DNA of 62,839 bases, from NCBI GenBank assembly GCA_012523545.1, contig JAAYIH010000040.1, positions 1-62,839 of the forward strand, written 5' to 3'. This document shows positions 8,875-17,048 of the stretch, one piece after another. The notes under the pieces were generated by a model. The model was not told where the DNA came from. It searched no databases and saw only the letters and a list, made by a program, of their open reading frames with translations. The stretch is from Bacillota bacterium. Lineage in GTDB: Bacteria > Bacillota > Proteinivoracia > UBA4975. How positions within the stretch are numbered: the stretch's first letter is position 1; every line of letters starts with the position of its first letter. A program made the translations under genes and the position numbers.

Positions 8875-9765
8875 ATGGGTCAGAAGCTGCTGGCATTACT
8901 GGGAGGCGACGGCAGAGAAATAATCCTGGCCAAATTCCTGGTTGACCAAGGGTTTGCAGTTCATCTCTGTGGGTTTGAAAATTATCGGCCTCTCCCGGCT
9001 CCCAATTTCACCAATCCCGTCGAAGCAGTTCAGGGGACCGCGGCGGTCATCCTCCCCATGGCAGGCATAAGGGAGGATTTGACGCCGCCCAGCCCCTACA
9101 GCGCCAATCCGCCCAGGATAACTGAAGCTGTTTTTGCCGCCTTGCCCCCGGGCGTTCCTGTTTTCGTGGGCCGGGCCAACGCAGCGCTGAAAAGAATGGC
9201 CCGCTCGGTAAATCTAATTGAAATTGCCGACGACGATGAACTGGCAATACTCAATTCCATTCCCACTGCGGAAGGGGCGCTGGAGCTGGCCATGGCGCAT
9301 ACCGATTTCACTCTCCACGGCAGCCGGGTGCTGGTAGCGGGCTTGGGCCGGTGCGGGCTGACCCTGGCGCGAATGCTCCGGGGCATAGGCGCAGAAGTGA
9401 CGGCGGCAGCGAGGAATCCCGCCGACCTGGCCCGGGCGTATGAGATGGGCTTGACGATATGTCCGTTTACCAGGCTGCGGGACTGTGTCGCCGACGTTGA
9501 CCTGATCTTTAACACCGTTCCGGCACCGGTTATCACCGGCAGTATTCTGGAAGCGGCCAAAAGGTGCAGGTTGGTTGTGGATATCGCCTCGGGGCGGGGC
9601 GGTACGGATTTTGCCCGGGCTGAAGAGTTGGGGATCAAGGCAATTCTGGCCCCGGGTCTGCCGGGCAAGGCGGCGCCGGCGACGGCGGGAAAAGTGTTGA
9701 CCCAGGTTTATCCCCGGCTCCTCCGGCAATACGGTCTCATGGAGGATGAGAAAAATGAGAAATAA
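8875..9765 (+). CDS. dpaA: Dipicolinate synthase subunit A
   Basis: 296 aa (B. subtilis SpoVFA: 297). With DpaB it oxidises a dihydrodipicolinate-derived intermediate to dipicolinic acid in the mother cell, for import into the spore core. The ATG at 8875 is preferred: AGGAGG is 8 bases upstream, while the ATG at 8869 is too close. A central Rossmann motif is seen in VAGLGRCGLTLARML. A CATATTGTG sequence at 8836 resembles a sigma-K -10 (CATANNNTA) with one mismatch, consistent with the mother-cell control known for spoVF, but no clear -35 is seen. Overlaps dpaB by 11 bases. Confidence 0.95.
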   Translation: MGQKLLALLGGDGREIILAKFLVDQGFAVHLCGFENYRPLPAPNFTNPVEAVQGTAAVILPMAGIREDLTPPSPYSANPPRITEAVFAALPPGVPVFVGRANAALKRMARSVNLIEIADDDELAILNSIPTAEGALELAMAHTDFTLHGSRVLVAGLGRCGLTLARMLRGIGAEVTAAARNPADLARAYEMGLTICPFTRLRDCVADVDLIFNTVPAPVITGSILEAAKRCRLVVDIASGRGGTDFARAEELGIKAILAPGLPGKAAPATAGKVLTQVYPRLLRQYGLMEDEKNEK

Positions 9766-10330
9766 ACGCATAGGTTTTGGCATAACAGGTTCCCATTGCA
9801 ATCTGGACAAAATTGTCCAGCCCCTGACAAGACTGACGGAACAGGGCAATACAGTGTTCCCCATTTTATCTCCCAGCGTCCTGACCAGCGATACCAGGTT
9901 TGGTCGGGCCAGGGAGTGGGTGCAAAAGATTGAGGAAATCTGCGGCCGCAAGGCGATTACCGATATAGTCGCTGCAGAGCCAATTGGTCCCGAGTTGAAT
10001 CTCGATGTAGTGGTGGTGGCGCCGTGCACAGGGAACACACTGGCCAAACTGGCTCATGCCATTTCCGATACTGCAGTAACCATGGCCGTCAAAGCTCAGT
10101 TGCGCAACGAACGGCCGGTGGTGCTGGCGGTGGCTACCAATGACGGGTTGGCCGGCAATGCGGTCAATCTTGGCATTTTGCTGGTCAGGAAGCACGTGTA
10201 CTTCGTTCCCTTCGGTCAAGACAATCCCTTTGAGAAACCCAGGTCGCTGGTCTGCGCCATGGACCTGATTCCCGAGACCATTGAAGCTGCGCTGCGCGGC
10301 GAGCAAATCCAACCCATCCTGTTAAGGTAG
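9755..10330 (+). CDS. dpaB: Dipicolinate synthase subunit B (flavoprotein)
   Basis: 191 aa from the ATG at 9755, which has GGAGG 9 bases upstream; the ATG at 9746 touches the ribosome-binding site. Flavoprotein-like fold: RIGFGITGSHCNLDK at the N-terminus, VVVAPCTGNTLAKLA in the middle. Partner of DpaA in making dipicolinate. The order dpaA-dpaB-asd-dapG-dapA groups synthesis of the precursor with its use, as in Bacillus. Confidence 0.95.
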   Translation: MRNKRIGFGITGSHCNLDKIVQPLTRLTEQGNTVFPILSPSVLTSDTRFGRAREWVQKIEEICGRKAITDIVAAEPIGPELNLDVVVVAPCTGNTLAKLAHAISDTAVTMAVKAQLRNERPVVLAVATNDGLAGNAVNLGILLVRKHVYFVPFGQDNPFEKPRSLVCAMDLIPETIEAALRGEQIQPILLR

Positions 10331-10331
10331 G

Positions 10332-11306
10332 TTGAAAGAGGTGCGGGTAGGAATAGTCGGCGCAACGGGCATTGTCGGCCGGGAACTATTGGAGCTCCTG
10401 GCCGCCGGTACGAGTATTCGCATTTCTGAGCTGAGACTTTCCGCATCTCCCCGCTCGGCAGGGAAAAAGCTTATGACCGCCTGGGGCGAACTGACGATAC
10501 GCAGCCTGGACGAGGAGTTTTTTTGCGGGCTTGACCTGTGTTTTTTCTGTACCGGGAAGACCATCAGCGCCAGATGGGTGCCGGCCGCCGTGGCCCGAGG
10601 CGTCAGGTGCCTGGACAACAGCAGCGCTTTCAGGATGCAGGAAGGTGTCCCGGTCATCGTCCCAGAGGTAAACGGAAACTTGCTGAGCGCAGATCTCCGC
10701 CTGGTGGCCAATCCCAATTGCTGTGTAGCACAACTGACCCCAGTCCTGCATCCTGTCAAGGTGCACTTTGGGCTGGAGGAAGTGACGGTTAGCACTTACC
10801 AGGCAGTATCCGGGGCCGGGCAGGACGCTATGGAGCAAATGGCCCGGGAGCTGGCGCAACATCCCCGGAGTGTCGGCGCCGGGCAGTTATTGTTTAACTT
10901 AATCCCGTATATTGGCCGGCGCAATAATGCGGGCCACAGCGAAGAAGAAGAAAAGATTGTCCGGGAAACCCGCAAAATCCTGGAGTTGCCCACTTTGCCC
11001 ATGGCGGTCACAGCCGTCAGGGTGCCGGTTATGCGCGGCCATGCCCTGGCGGTGACCTTTAAAACCAGAAAAGAAGCCGTCCCCGAAGAAATTGGGCAAT
11101 TGCTCAGTTCTGCACCCAACCTGCGCGTTGTCGACGCACCTCAACCCATCGTTGCCCAACACACCAATGCGGTCTATGTCGGCCGAATCCGCAGCAACAG
11201 CGCCTTTGCCCATCGGTCTTTTTCCTTGTGGATTGTCGCCGACAATCTGCGCACCGGGGCAGCGCACAATGCACTGAAAACAGCGGAAGCATGGTGTCGG
11301 GCATGA
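10332..11306 (+). CDS. asd: Aspartate-semialdehyde dehydrogenase
   Basis: 324 aa. Reduces aspartyl phosphate to aspartate semialdehyde. NADP motif GIVGATGIVGRELLELL at the N-terminus; active-site cysteine in NPNCCVAQL (about residue 129); substrate-binding region VSTYQAVSGAGQ. The start is uncertain between TTG 10332 and GTG 10341: AAGG lies 4 bases before the first, a weak AGG 9 bases before the second. Overlaps dapG by ATGA. Supplies lysine, diaminopimelate and dipicolinate synthesis. Confidence 0.95.
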   Translation: MKEVRVGIVGATGIVGRELLELLAAGTSIRISELRLSASPRSAGKKLMTAWGELTIRSLDEEFFCGLDLCFFCTGKTISARWVPAAVARGVRCLDNSSAFRMQEGVPVIVPEVNGNLLSADLRLVANPNCCVAQLTPVLHPVKVHFGLEEVTVSTYQAVSGAGQDAMEQMARELAQHPRSVGAGQLLFNLIPYIGRRNNAGHSEEEEKIVRETRKILELPTLPMAVTAVRVPVMRGHALAVTFKTRKEAVPEEIGQLLSSAPNLRVVDAPQPIVAQHTNAVYVGRIRSNSAFAHRSFSLWIVADNLRTGAAHNALKTAEAWCRA

Positions 11307-12508
11307 AGGACATTGTGGTACACAAATACGGCGGCGCATCGCTGAAGGACCCTCGTCAGCTGCGCAATTGTGCCGAAAATATACGCAAGGTGTACTGCCA
11401 GGGTTTTCGTCCCGTTGTGGTTGTGTCGGCCATGGGACGCAGAGGCGATCCATACGCCACAGATACTTTCCTGGACTTGGCGGCAGCCATATCATCCCGC
11501 CCGGCTTTGCGGGAGCTGGACTTGCTGATGGCCTGCGGCGAATTGGTTTCGGCAACCCTGTTGGCGGTGCAGTTGCAGGAGTTGGGGTGCAGGGCCATGA
11601 CTCTCACCGGCAGTCAGGCCGGTATAATTACCGATAACAACCACGGCAATGCCGAAATCCTGGCCGTGGAAATCAAAAGGATAAAACACGTGGTGGATTC
11701 CGGCATTATCCCGGTTATTTGCGGTTTCCAGGGCGTTTCGGAGAGCGGCGAGCTGACCACCCTGGGCAGGGGCGGCAGCGACATCACTGCCGTGGCGGTG
11801 GCGGCGGCTCTAAAACTGGAATCGGCCACCATCTATACCGATGTCCCGGGCGTAAAAACGGCGGACCCCAAGATAGTGGCCAATGCCCTGCCCATTTACC
11901 GCTTAAATTATCAGGAAATCCTGGAAATGGCCGTGGAGGGAGCCAAGATTATTCACCCCCGCGCAGTGGAGAGGGCCATGGCCGACGATATTCGCCTGAT
12001 TATCACTTCCCTGGCCAATAACAGCCCTCCCACCGAAATTGGGCCCCGCCACGGCATTCCGAGAAAAGAAGGAGATACCATTCGGGCCATCACCCACAGG
12101 CTGGGAATTACGCAATTCCAGGTCCGGCTGGAGCCGGAAAAACTGTCGGTGTTGTTGGAGGATATATCGGCCCGGGGAATCAGCACCGACCTGATCTTTT
12201 TGTCTGATTCCACCCACAGTTTTACAGTGTCGGAGCAGGCAGCAGACGAGGTGGAAAAAATCCTGCGCGCCAATAATATAGAACCCACCAGGAGGAACAG
12301 CTGCTGCAGGGTATCGCTGATTGGAACAGGCATCAGGGGCATCCCCGGTGTCATGACCAAAATCTACAAGCCTTTAACGGAAAAAAAGATTCCCGTTTAC
12401 CATACCTCCGACTCGTATACGCAAATCGCCCTTTTGATTCCCGAACAGCATTTGGTGGAAGCCCTGAACTGCCTGCACCAGGTTTTCTTTGGGGAGGTGA
12501 AAGCATAA
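11303..12508 (+). CDS. dapG: Aspartokinase, DapG-type
   Basis: 401 aa (B. subtilis DapG: 404). Phosphorylates aspartate, first step of the diaminopimelate route. The ATG at 11303 overlaps the asd stop (ATGA), typical of coupled translation; the frame opens earlier but inside asd. Kinase motif KYGGASLK near the N-terminus (usual KFGGTSV), ATP/aspartate region TLGRGGSDITAVAVA, and two C-terminal ACT domains that bind diaminopimelate in this isoform. The GGAS in place of GGTS is a mild variant. Confidence 0.93.
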   Translation: MKDIVVHKYGGASLKDPRQLRNCAENIRKVYCQGFRPVVVVSAMGRRGDPYATDTFLDLAAAISSRPALRELDLLMACGELVSATLLAVQLQELGCRAMTLTGSQAGIITDNNHGNAEILAVEIKRIKHVVDSGIIPVICGFQGVSESGELTTLGRGGSDITAVAVAAALKLESATIYTDVPGVKTADPKIVANALPIYRLNYQEILEMAVEGAKIIHPRAVERAMADDIRLIITSLANNSPPTEIGPRHGIPRKEGDTIRAITHRLGITQFQVRLEPEKLSVLLEDISARGISTDLIFLSDSTHSFTVSEQAADEVEKILRANNIEPTRRNSCCRVSLIGTGIRGIPGVMTKIYKPLTEKKIPVYHTSDSYTQIALLIPEQHLVEALNCLHQVFFGEVKA

Positions 12509-13398
12509 TGGCTTTTAAATGGGGAAAGGTTCTGGCCGCGGTTGTAACGCCGATGAAACCGGACGGCGCCGTCGATTTCGAGCTGGCAGCCCGGTTGTGC
12601 CGTGATATCGTTGACAATGGCTGCGATGGGGTGGTGGTGAGCGGAACCACCGGCGAAGCGGCCACCCTGACCCAGGGGGAAAAAACAGAACTCTTTGCCC
12701 GGGTAAAAGAAGCAGTGGGACAGCGGGGCATGGTTATTGCCGGTGTAGGGTCCAATTGCACCAGGGACACGGTGGAATTGCTGCGCCGGGCTGAAGAGAC
12801 ACCGGTGGACGGCTACATGGTAATAACCCCGTATTACAATAAGCCCAATCTGTCCGGTTTGATTAAGCACTTCAGCGCCGTAAATGCCGCCAGTTCCAGG
12901 CCCATAATGCTGTATAATGTGCCGTCGCGCACCGGCCTGGACTTGACGTTGGAGAGTTATCGGGAAATTTTGGCCCGCTGCCCGCGCATCACCGCCGTCA
13001 AAGAAGCTGGTACTGGTTTGGAGAAAGCCGGTCAGTTGGCTGGCGAATTTGCCGGGGTAGACTTTTTCAGCGGTAATGACAGCCTCACCCTTCCCCTGCT
13101 GGCCCTGGGTTTTAAAGGCGTAGTCAGCGTTGCGGCCAATGTCGTCCCCGGTTCCGTTGCCCGGCTGGTGCAGTTGGCCGCGGCGGGGCAATGGGAGGAG
13201 GCCAGGGCTTTGCATTGTCGTTTATTGCCGCTGTTTAAGGCGCTGTTTGTGGAGACCAATCCGGTACCTGTCAAGGCCGCCCTGGTTGCCCAGGGTTGGC
13301 CGGTGGGGGAAACCAGGCTGCCCCTGGGGTCCATTTCACCCGAGCACCGCGTCATGGTGGAGAATCTGGTCGGGAAATATACGCGGGAAGGGCGCTAG
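12508..13398 (+). CDS. dapA: 4-hydroxy-tetrahydrodipicolinate synthase
   Basis: 296 aa. Condenses pyruvate with aspartate semialdehyde; the product feeds both diaminopimelate and DpaAB. Class I aldolase barrel with GTTGEAATLT, PYYNKP, VPSRTG and the Schiff-base lysine in AVKEAG (about residue 165). The start overlaps the dapG stop (TAATG) with GGGGAGGTGA just upstream. The stop codon lies inside the terminator hairpin. Confidence 0.96.
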   Translation: MAFKWGKVLAAVVTPMKPDGAVDFELAARLCRDIVDNGCDGVVVSGTTGEAATLTQGEKTELFARVKEAVGQRGMVIAGVGSNCTRDTVELLRRAEETPVDGYMVITPYYNKPNLSGLIKHFSAVNAASSRPIMLYNVPSRTGLDLTLESYREILARCPRITAVKEAGTGLEKAGQLAGEFAGVDFFSGNDSLTLPLLALGFKGVVSVAANVVPGSVARLVQLAAAGQWEEARALHCRLLPLFKALFVETNPVPVKAALVAQGWPVGETRLPLGSISPEHRVMVENLVGKYTREGR

Positions 13399-13410
13399 CC
13401 CTTCCCTTTT
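13385..13410 (+). terminator. Rho-independent terminator of the dpa-dap operon
   Basis: Perfect 9-bp stem GGGAAGGGC / GCCCTTCCC (13385-13393 and 13398-13406), 4-base loop holding the dapA stop, then TTTT. Confidence 0.85.
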
Positions 13411-13413
13411 CAC

Positions 13414-13442
13414 TTGTTTAACTGACGATAATGGGATATAAT
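13414..13442 (+). promoter_or_regulatory. Candidate sigma-A promoter for rnjB
   Basis: TTGTTT (13414-13419), 17-base spacer, TATAAT (13437-13442), directly after the dapA terminator and 50 bases before the rnjB start. Confidence 0.6.
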
Positions 13443-13493
13443 TGCCGTAATTACTGCGGTCGGGTAAAATACTATTGGAGGTGTTAAAATAGT

Positions 13494-15197
13494 TTGGCTA
13501 GCAGCAGTACCCGAAAAAGGACACGGAAAAAAGCCCCGGCAAATAATGCAAAAGTAAGGCTGGTTTCCCTGGGCGGCGTGGGGGAAATCGGCAAAAACAT
13601 GTTTGCCGTTGAGTACGAGCAAGAAATTGTCGTTATCGACGGGGGCTTGAAGTTTCCTGAAGAAGATATGCTCGGCGTGGACATAGTCATTCCTGACATC
13701 AGCTATCTTCTGGAAAACAAGGACAAGGTCTCAGCCATCCTTTTAACTCATGGCCACGAAGATCACATCGGCGCTTTGCCGTATATCTTAAAGCAATTGC
13801 CCAAACCGGTTTACGGAACCAAGCTGACTTTGGGTCTTTTGGAAGGCAAGTTACGGGAAAAGGGCATGCTGGCAGATTGTGAGCTCCATCAAATCCGTCC
13901 CGGCATGAAATTGCGCGTCAGCAAAAATATCGAAGCGGATTTTTTTACCGTCAACCACAGTATTCCCGATGCAGTGGGCATTTGTCTGCGCACCCCGGCC
14001 GGGCTGGTGGTCCATTCCGGAGATTTTAAAATCGACCACACGCCTGTGGACGGACAGGTTATGGACTTTGCGCGGCTTGCCAGGTACGGGGAAGAGGGAG
14101 TGCTGGTCGCTCTCATCGATTCCACCAATGCCGAACGGCCCGGCTATACCCAGTCAGAAACCAAGGTGGGCGAGACTATTTCCGAAGTGTTGCGCCTGTC
14201 CGACAGCCGCGTAATCCTGGCGACCTTTGCTTCCAATGTGCACCGAATTCAACAGGTCATTAATGCGGCCGCCAGGCACAACCGCAAGGTGGCGGTCAAC
14301 GGCCGCAGCATGGTCAATGTCGTCAATGTCGCCCTTGAACTGGGCTACTTGACTGATCCTCACCACGTTTTGACCAGTCTCGAAGAAATCACCAAGCTGC
14401 CGCCCCACAAGGTGGTCCTCCTGACCACCGGCAGTCAGGGCGAGCCCATGTCGGGATTGAGCAGGATGGCTAAGTGCGAGCACCGGCAGGTGGAAATAAT
14501 GCCCGGCGACACAGTAATCTTTGCCGCCAATCCCATTCCCGGCAACGAAATCTTTGTCTCGCGCACGGTGGACAATTTGTTCCGCCTTGGCGCCGATGTC
14601 ATCTACGAATCGGTTTCCGGCACTCATGTATCAGGCCACGGCAGCCAGGAAGACATTAAGATGATGCTCAATTTGCTCAAACCGACGTATGCGTTGCCTG
14701 TCCATGGAGAGTACAGGATGTGCATACATTTTCAAAAATTGGCTGCAGCAGTGGGCATTCCCCGCAACAATGTTCCCATTATTAAGATCGGCGAACTCTG
14801 GGAGTTCTCTGCCGAGGGTGCCCGCCATATTGGCTCCGTCCCGTCGGGCCAGGTCATGGTGGACGGACTGGGTATCGGCGATGTTGGCAACATCGTGCTG
14901 CGCGACCGCAAGCAGCTCTCTCAGGACGGCATCCTCGTAGTAGTGCTGGCTTTGGAAAAAGGCCAGGGCACGCTCTTGGCGGGGCCTGACATCGTATCCC
15001 GGGGTTTTGTCTATGTGCGGGAATCCGAGGACCTCATGGCTGAAGCCAAGACAATCATTCAACAATACCTTTCTGAGAAAGGCACCCGGCATGAATGGGC
15101 TGTGCTCAAAGCCGGGATTCGGGATGTCCTGGGCAAATTTTTATACGACAAAACCCGCCGCAGTCCCATGATCATCCCCATTATTATGGAAATATAG
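13494..15197 (+). CDS. rnjB: Ribonuclease J
   Basis: 567 aa. Metallo-beta-lactamase/beta-CASP nuclease with 5'-3' exo- and endonuclease activity in mRNA decay. The basic N-terminal tail (RKRTRKKAP) precedes the catalytic motif THGHEDHIGALPY (about residue 85). TTG start with TTGGAGGTG 11 bases upstream. Position after dapA and before tepA matches B. subtilis rnjB (ymfA). If the genome carries only one RNase J this would be the sole copy; that cannot be judged here. Confidence 0.94.
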   Translation: MASSSTRKRTRKKAPANNAKVRLVSLGGVGEIGKNMFAVEYEQEIVVIDGGLKFPEEDMLGVDIVIPDISYLLENKDKVSAILLTHGHEDHIGALPYILKQLPKPVYGTKLTLGLLEGKLREKGMLADCELHQIRPGMKLRVSKNIEADFFTVNHSIPDAVGICLRTPAGLVVHSGDFKIDHTPVDGQVMDFARLARYGEEGVLVALIDSTNAERPGYTQSETKVGETISEVLRLSDSRVILATFASNVHRIQQVINAAARHNRKVAVNGRSMVNVVNVALELGYLTDPHHVLTSLEEITKLPPHKVVLLTTGSQGEPMSGLSRMAKCEHRQVEIMPGDTVIFAANPIPGNEIFVSRTVDNLFRLGADVIYESVSGTHVSGHGSQEDIKMMLNLLKPTYALPVHGEYRMCIHFQKLAAAVGIPRNNVPIIKIGELWEFSAEGARHIGSVPSGQVMVDGLGIGDVGNIVLRDRKQLSQDGILVVVLALEKGQGTLLAGPDIVSRGFVYVRESEDLMAEAKTIIQQYLSEKGTRHEWAVLKAGIRDVLGKFLYDKTRRSPMIIPIIMEI

Positions 15198-15200
15198 CCG

Positions 15201-15229
15201 ACAACCCTGCCAGCGGGCAGGGTTGTTGC
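15201..15229 (+). terminator. Rho-independent terminator after rnjB
   Basis: Perfect 11-bp stem ACAACCCTGCC / GGCAGGGTTGT with AGCG loop, then TTGCTT; weak T run. Confidence 0.75.
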
Positions 15230-15230
15230 T

Positions 15231-15260
15231 TACATAAACCAATATCTCCGGGGCATACTA
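15231..15260 (+). promoter_or_regulatory. Candidate sigma-G (forespore) promoter for tepA
   Basis: TACATA (15231-15236), 17-base spacer, CATACTA (15254-15260). The sigma-G consensus is about TGMATA-N17-CATWMTA; the -10 is a perfect match and the -35 matches 5 of 6. It lies between the rnjB terminator and tepA. Confidence 0.5.
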
Positions 15261-15289
15261 TGGCAAACTGAAGGAGATGTGATAACGCA

Positions 15290-15955
15290 TTGACACAAAA
15301 TCAAGGACTCAAAACCATTCAGCAATTGGGACAAACGGTTTTGCCGGAACCGGAACCGTCCAATATTCATGTTTTAAACATCATCGGGCAAATTGAAGGC
15401 CATGTGGTCCTGCCGCCTCAAAACAAGACCACCAAGTACGAACACATCATCCCCCAACTGGCAGCCGTAGAGCAGAATGATTCCATAAAAGGCCTGTTGG
15501 TGATTCTCAATACCGTAGGGGGCGACGTAGAGGCGGGGCTGGCCATTGCTGAGATGATCAAGTCCCTCAGCAAACCAACGGTTTCCCTGGTCCTGGGCGG
15601 AGGGCACAGTATCGGCGTTCCCATCGCCGTGGCGGCAGATTATTCCATTATAGCCGAAACGGCGACCATGACCATCCATCCCATTCGCCTGACGGGGTTG
15701 GTTATCGGCGTTCCCCAAACCTATGAGTACCTGGACAAAATGCAGGACCGCGTAGTGGAATTTGTCTGCCGCAACGCCAAAATAAGCAGAGAATCGTTTC
15801 GGGAACTAATGTTCAAAACGGGAGAGCTGGCCCGCGACATCGGAACGGTTCTGGTGGGGCAGGATGCCGTCAAGTGCGGGTTAATTGACGCCGTGGGGGG
15901 GATGGCCCTGGCGATTGAAAAACTTAACTCCATGATTCAGGGAAGGGTCAACTGA
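15290..15955 (+). CDS. tepA: ClpP-family serine protease TepA (YmfB)
   Basis: 221 aa. SDH/ClpP-class protease fold: [18 protein letters not shown], nucleophile region GGGHSIG (S about 106) and TIHPIR with the catalytic histidine. B. subtilis TepA is linked to degradation of small acid-soluble spore proteins in spore germination and is forespore expressed. TTG start with AAGGAGATGTGAT upstream. ylzJ follows directly, as in Bacillus. The sigma-G-like promoter upstream supports spore expression. Confidence 0.9.
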   Translation: MTQNQGLKTIQQLGQTVLPEPEPSNIHVLNIIGQIEGHVVLPPQNKTTKYEHIIPQLAAVEQNDSIKGLLVILNTVGGDVEAGLAIAEMIKSLSKPTVSLVLGGGHSIGVPIAVAADYSIIAETATMTIHPIRLTGLVIGVPQTYEYLDKMQDRVVEFVCRNAKISRESFRELMFKTGELARDIGTVLVGQDAVKCGLIDAVGGMALAIEKLNSMIQGRVN

Positions 15956-16165
15956 ATGGTGTTGTATACTCCCTGTGACATCCAGGCGGTTATGAGCGAC
16001 CCGTCCGGCGAGCCGGCGCTCAGAGAGGTTGCCCTGAGCAATGGCCTTATTCTTTTGGGACGGGATGTGGAAGAAGGATTCATGATTGAAAGGGTTATCT
16101 CCGGCAATGCCAATGCATATCTGCTTGCTTGTTATCAGCCCGGAAAGGTGGTAAAGCTCCCTTAG
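15956..16165 (+). CDS. ylzJ: YlzJ-like small protein
   Basis: 69 aa. Starts at the base after the tepA stop. The pattern MVLYTPCDIQAVM at the N-terminus and placement after tepA match the YlzJ family of spore formers, whose function is unknown. The terminator begins inside its coding end. Confidence 0.8.
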   Translation: MVLYTPCDIQAVMSDPSGEPALREVALSNGLILLGRDVEEGFMIERVISGNANAYLLACYQPGKVVKLP

Positions 16166-16180
16166 CCGGGCTGTTTTTTT
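16136..16180 (+). terminator. Terminator overlapping the end of ylzJ
   Basis: CAGCCCGG (16136-16143) pairs with CCGGGCTG (16166-16173) followed by seven T. The 22-base loop contains the ylzJ stop codon. An alternative hairpin AGCCGGG / CCCGGCT (16164-16189) competes with it. Confidence 0.65.
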
Positions 16181-16221
16181 GACCCGGCTTGTGATATTAT
16201 CAGACAGAAGGAGGTTGCGCG

Positions 16222-17037
16222 GTGCTGGACTACATATATGCTTTATTAATTGGCATCATTCAGGGTTTAACGGAATTTCTTCCCGTCAGCAGCTCGGGTC
16301 ATCTGGTTTTGTCTCAGCATTTGTTGGGTCTGAAATTGCCGGGGTTGACCTTCGAAATTTTGCTGCACTTTGGCACTCTTATTTCGGTGCTGTGGGTTTT
16401 TCGCCGGCGCCTGGCCGGAATCTTCAGCAGCTTTTGGGCTCTGCTCAAGCGGGATGAGTGGGCACGCTTTAAGACCAGTCCCAACCGCTGGTTTGGCCTG
16501 CTTTTAATTCTGGGCAGCATCCCCACAGCTGCCATTGCCTTTGTATTCAAGGAATATGTTGAACAGGCCTTTACCAGTCCCAAATTTGTCGGCATCGCCT
16601 TGTTTTTCACGGGACTGTTGCTTTGGGTCGCCGACATATTGCCCAGCGGCCATAAGGACATCAGCAAAACCGGCGTTTGGGACGCCCTGCTCGTAGGCGT
16701 CTTTCAAGGGCTGGCTGTTTTTCCGGGGGTGTCCCGTTCCGGTTCCACCATAAGCGGCGCCTTGTGGCGCGGGCTGGACAGAAAAACAGCAGCGGAGTTC
16801 TCCTTTTTGCTTTCAATCCCGGCAATCCTGGGCGCCACTTTGCTGGGAGTGGTGGAAGCGCTTAAGAGCGGCGCCTGGGAAGATTACTGGCAGATATATT
16901 TAATAGGCACTGTTGCCGCTGCGGCGGCGGGGATTTTGGCCATCAAAGTCTTCCTCAAGCTGCTGGCCAACAACCGGCTGCGCTATTTCTCCCTGTACTG
17001 CTGGCTGGTTGGAGTACTGGTAATCATCTTACTGTAG
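16222..17037 (+). CDS. uppP: Undecaprenyl-diphosphatase (BacA/UppP)
   Basis: 271 aa, integral membrane protein with about eight hydrophobic segments. Recycles undecaprenyl diphosphate to the lipid carrier of cell wall synthesis; confers bacitracin tolerance. Family motifs GLTEFLPVSSSGH (residues 14-26) and FPGVSRSGST (second half) are both present. GTG start with AAGGAGG (8 bases upstream). Not usually found at this place in Bacillus. Confidence 0.96.
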   Translation: MLDYIYALLIGIIQGLTEFLPVSSSGHLVLSQHLLGLKLPGLTFEILLHFGTLISVLWVFRRRLAGIFSSFWALLKRDEWARFKTSPNRWFGLLLILGSIPTAAIAFVFKEYVEQAFTSPKFVGIALFFTGLLLWVADILPSGHKDISKTGVWDALLVGVFQGLAVFPGVSRSGSTISGALWRGLDRKTAAEFSFLLSIPAILGATLLGVVEALKSGAWEDYWQIYLIGTVAAAAAGILAIKVFLKLLANNRLRYFSLYCWLVGVLVIILL

Positions 17038-17048
17038 GGGGTGTCGGC

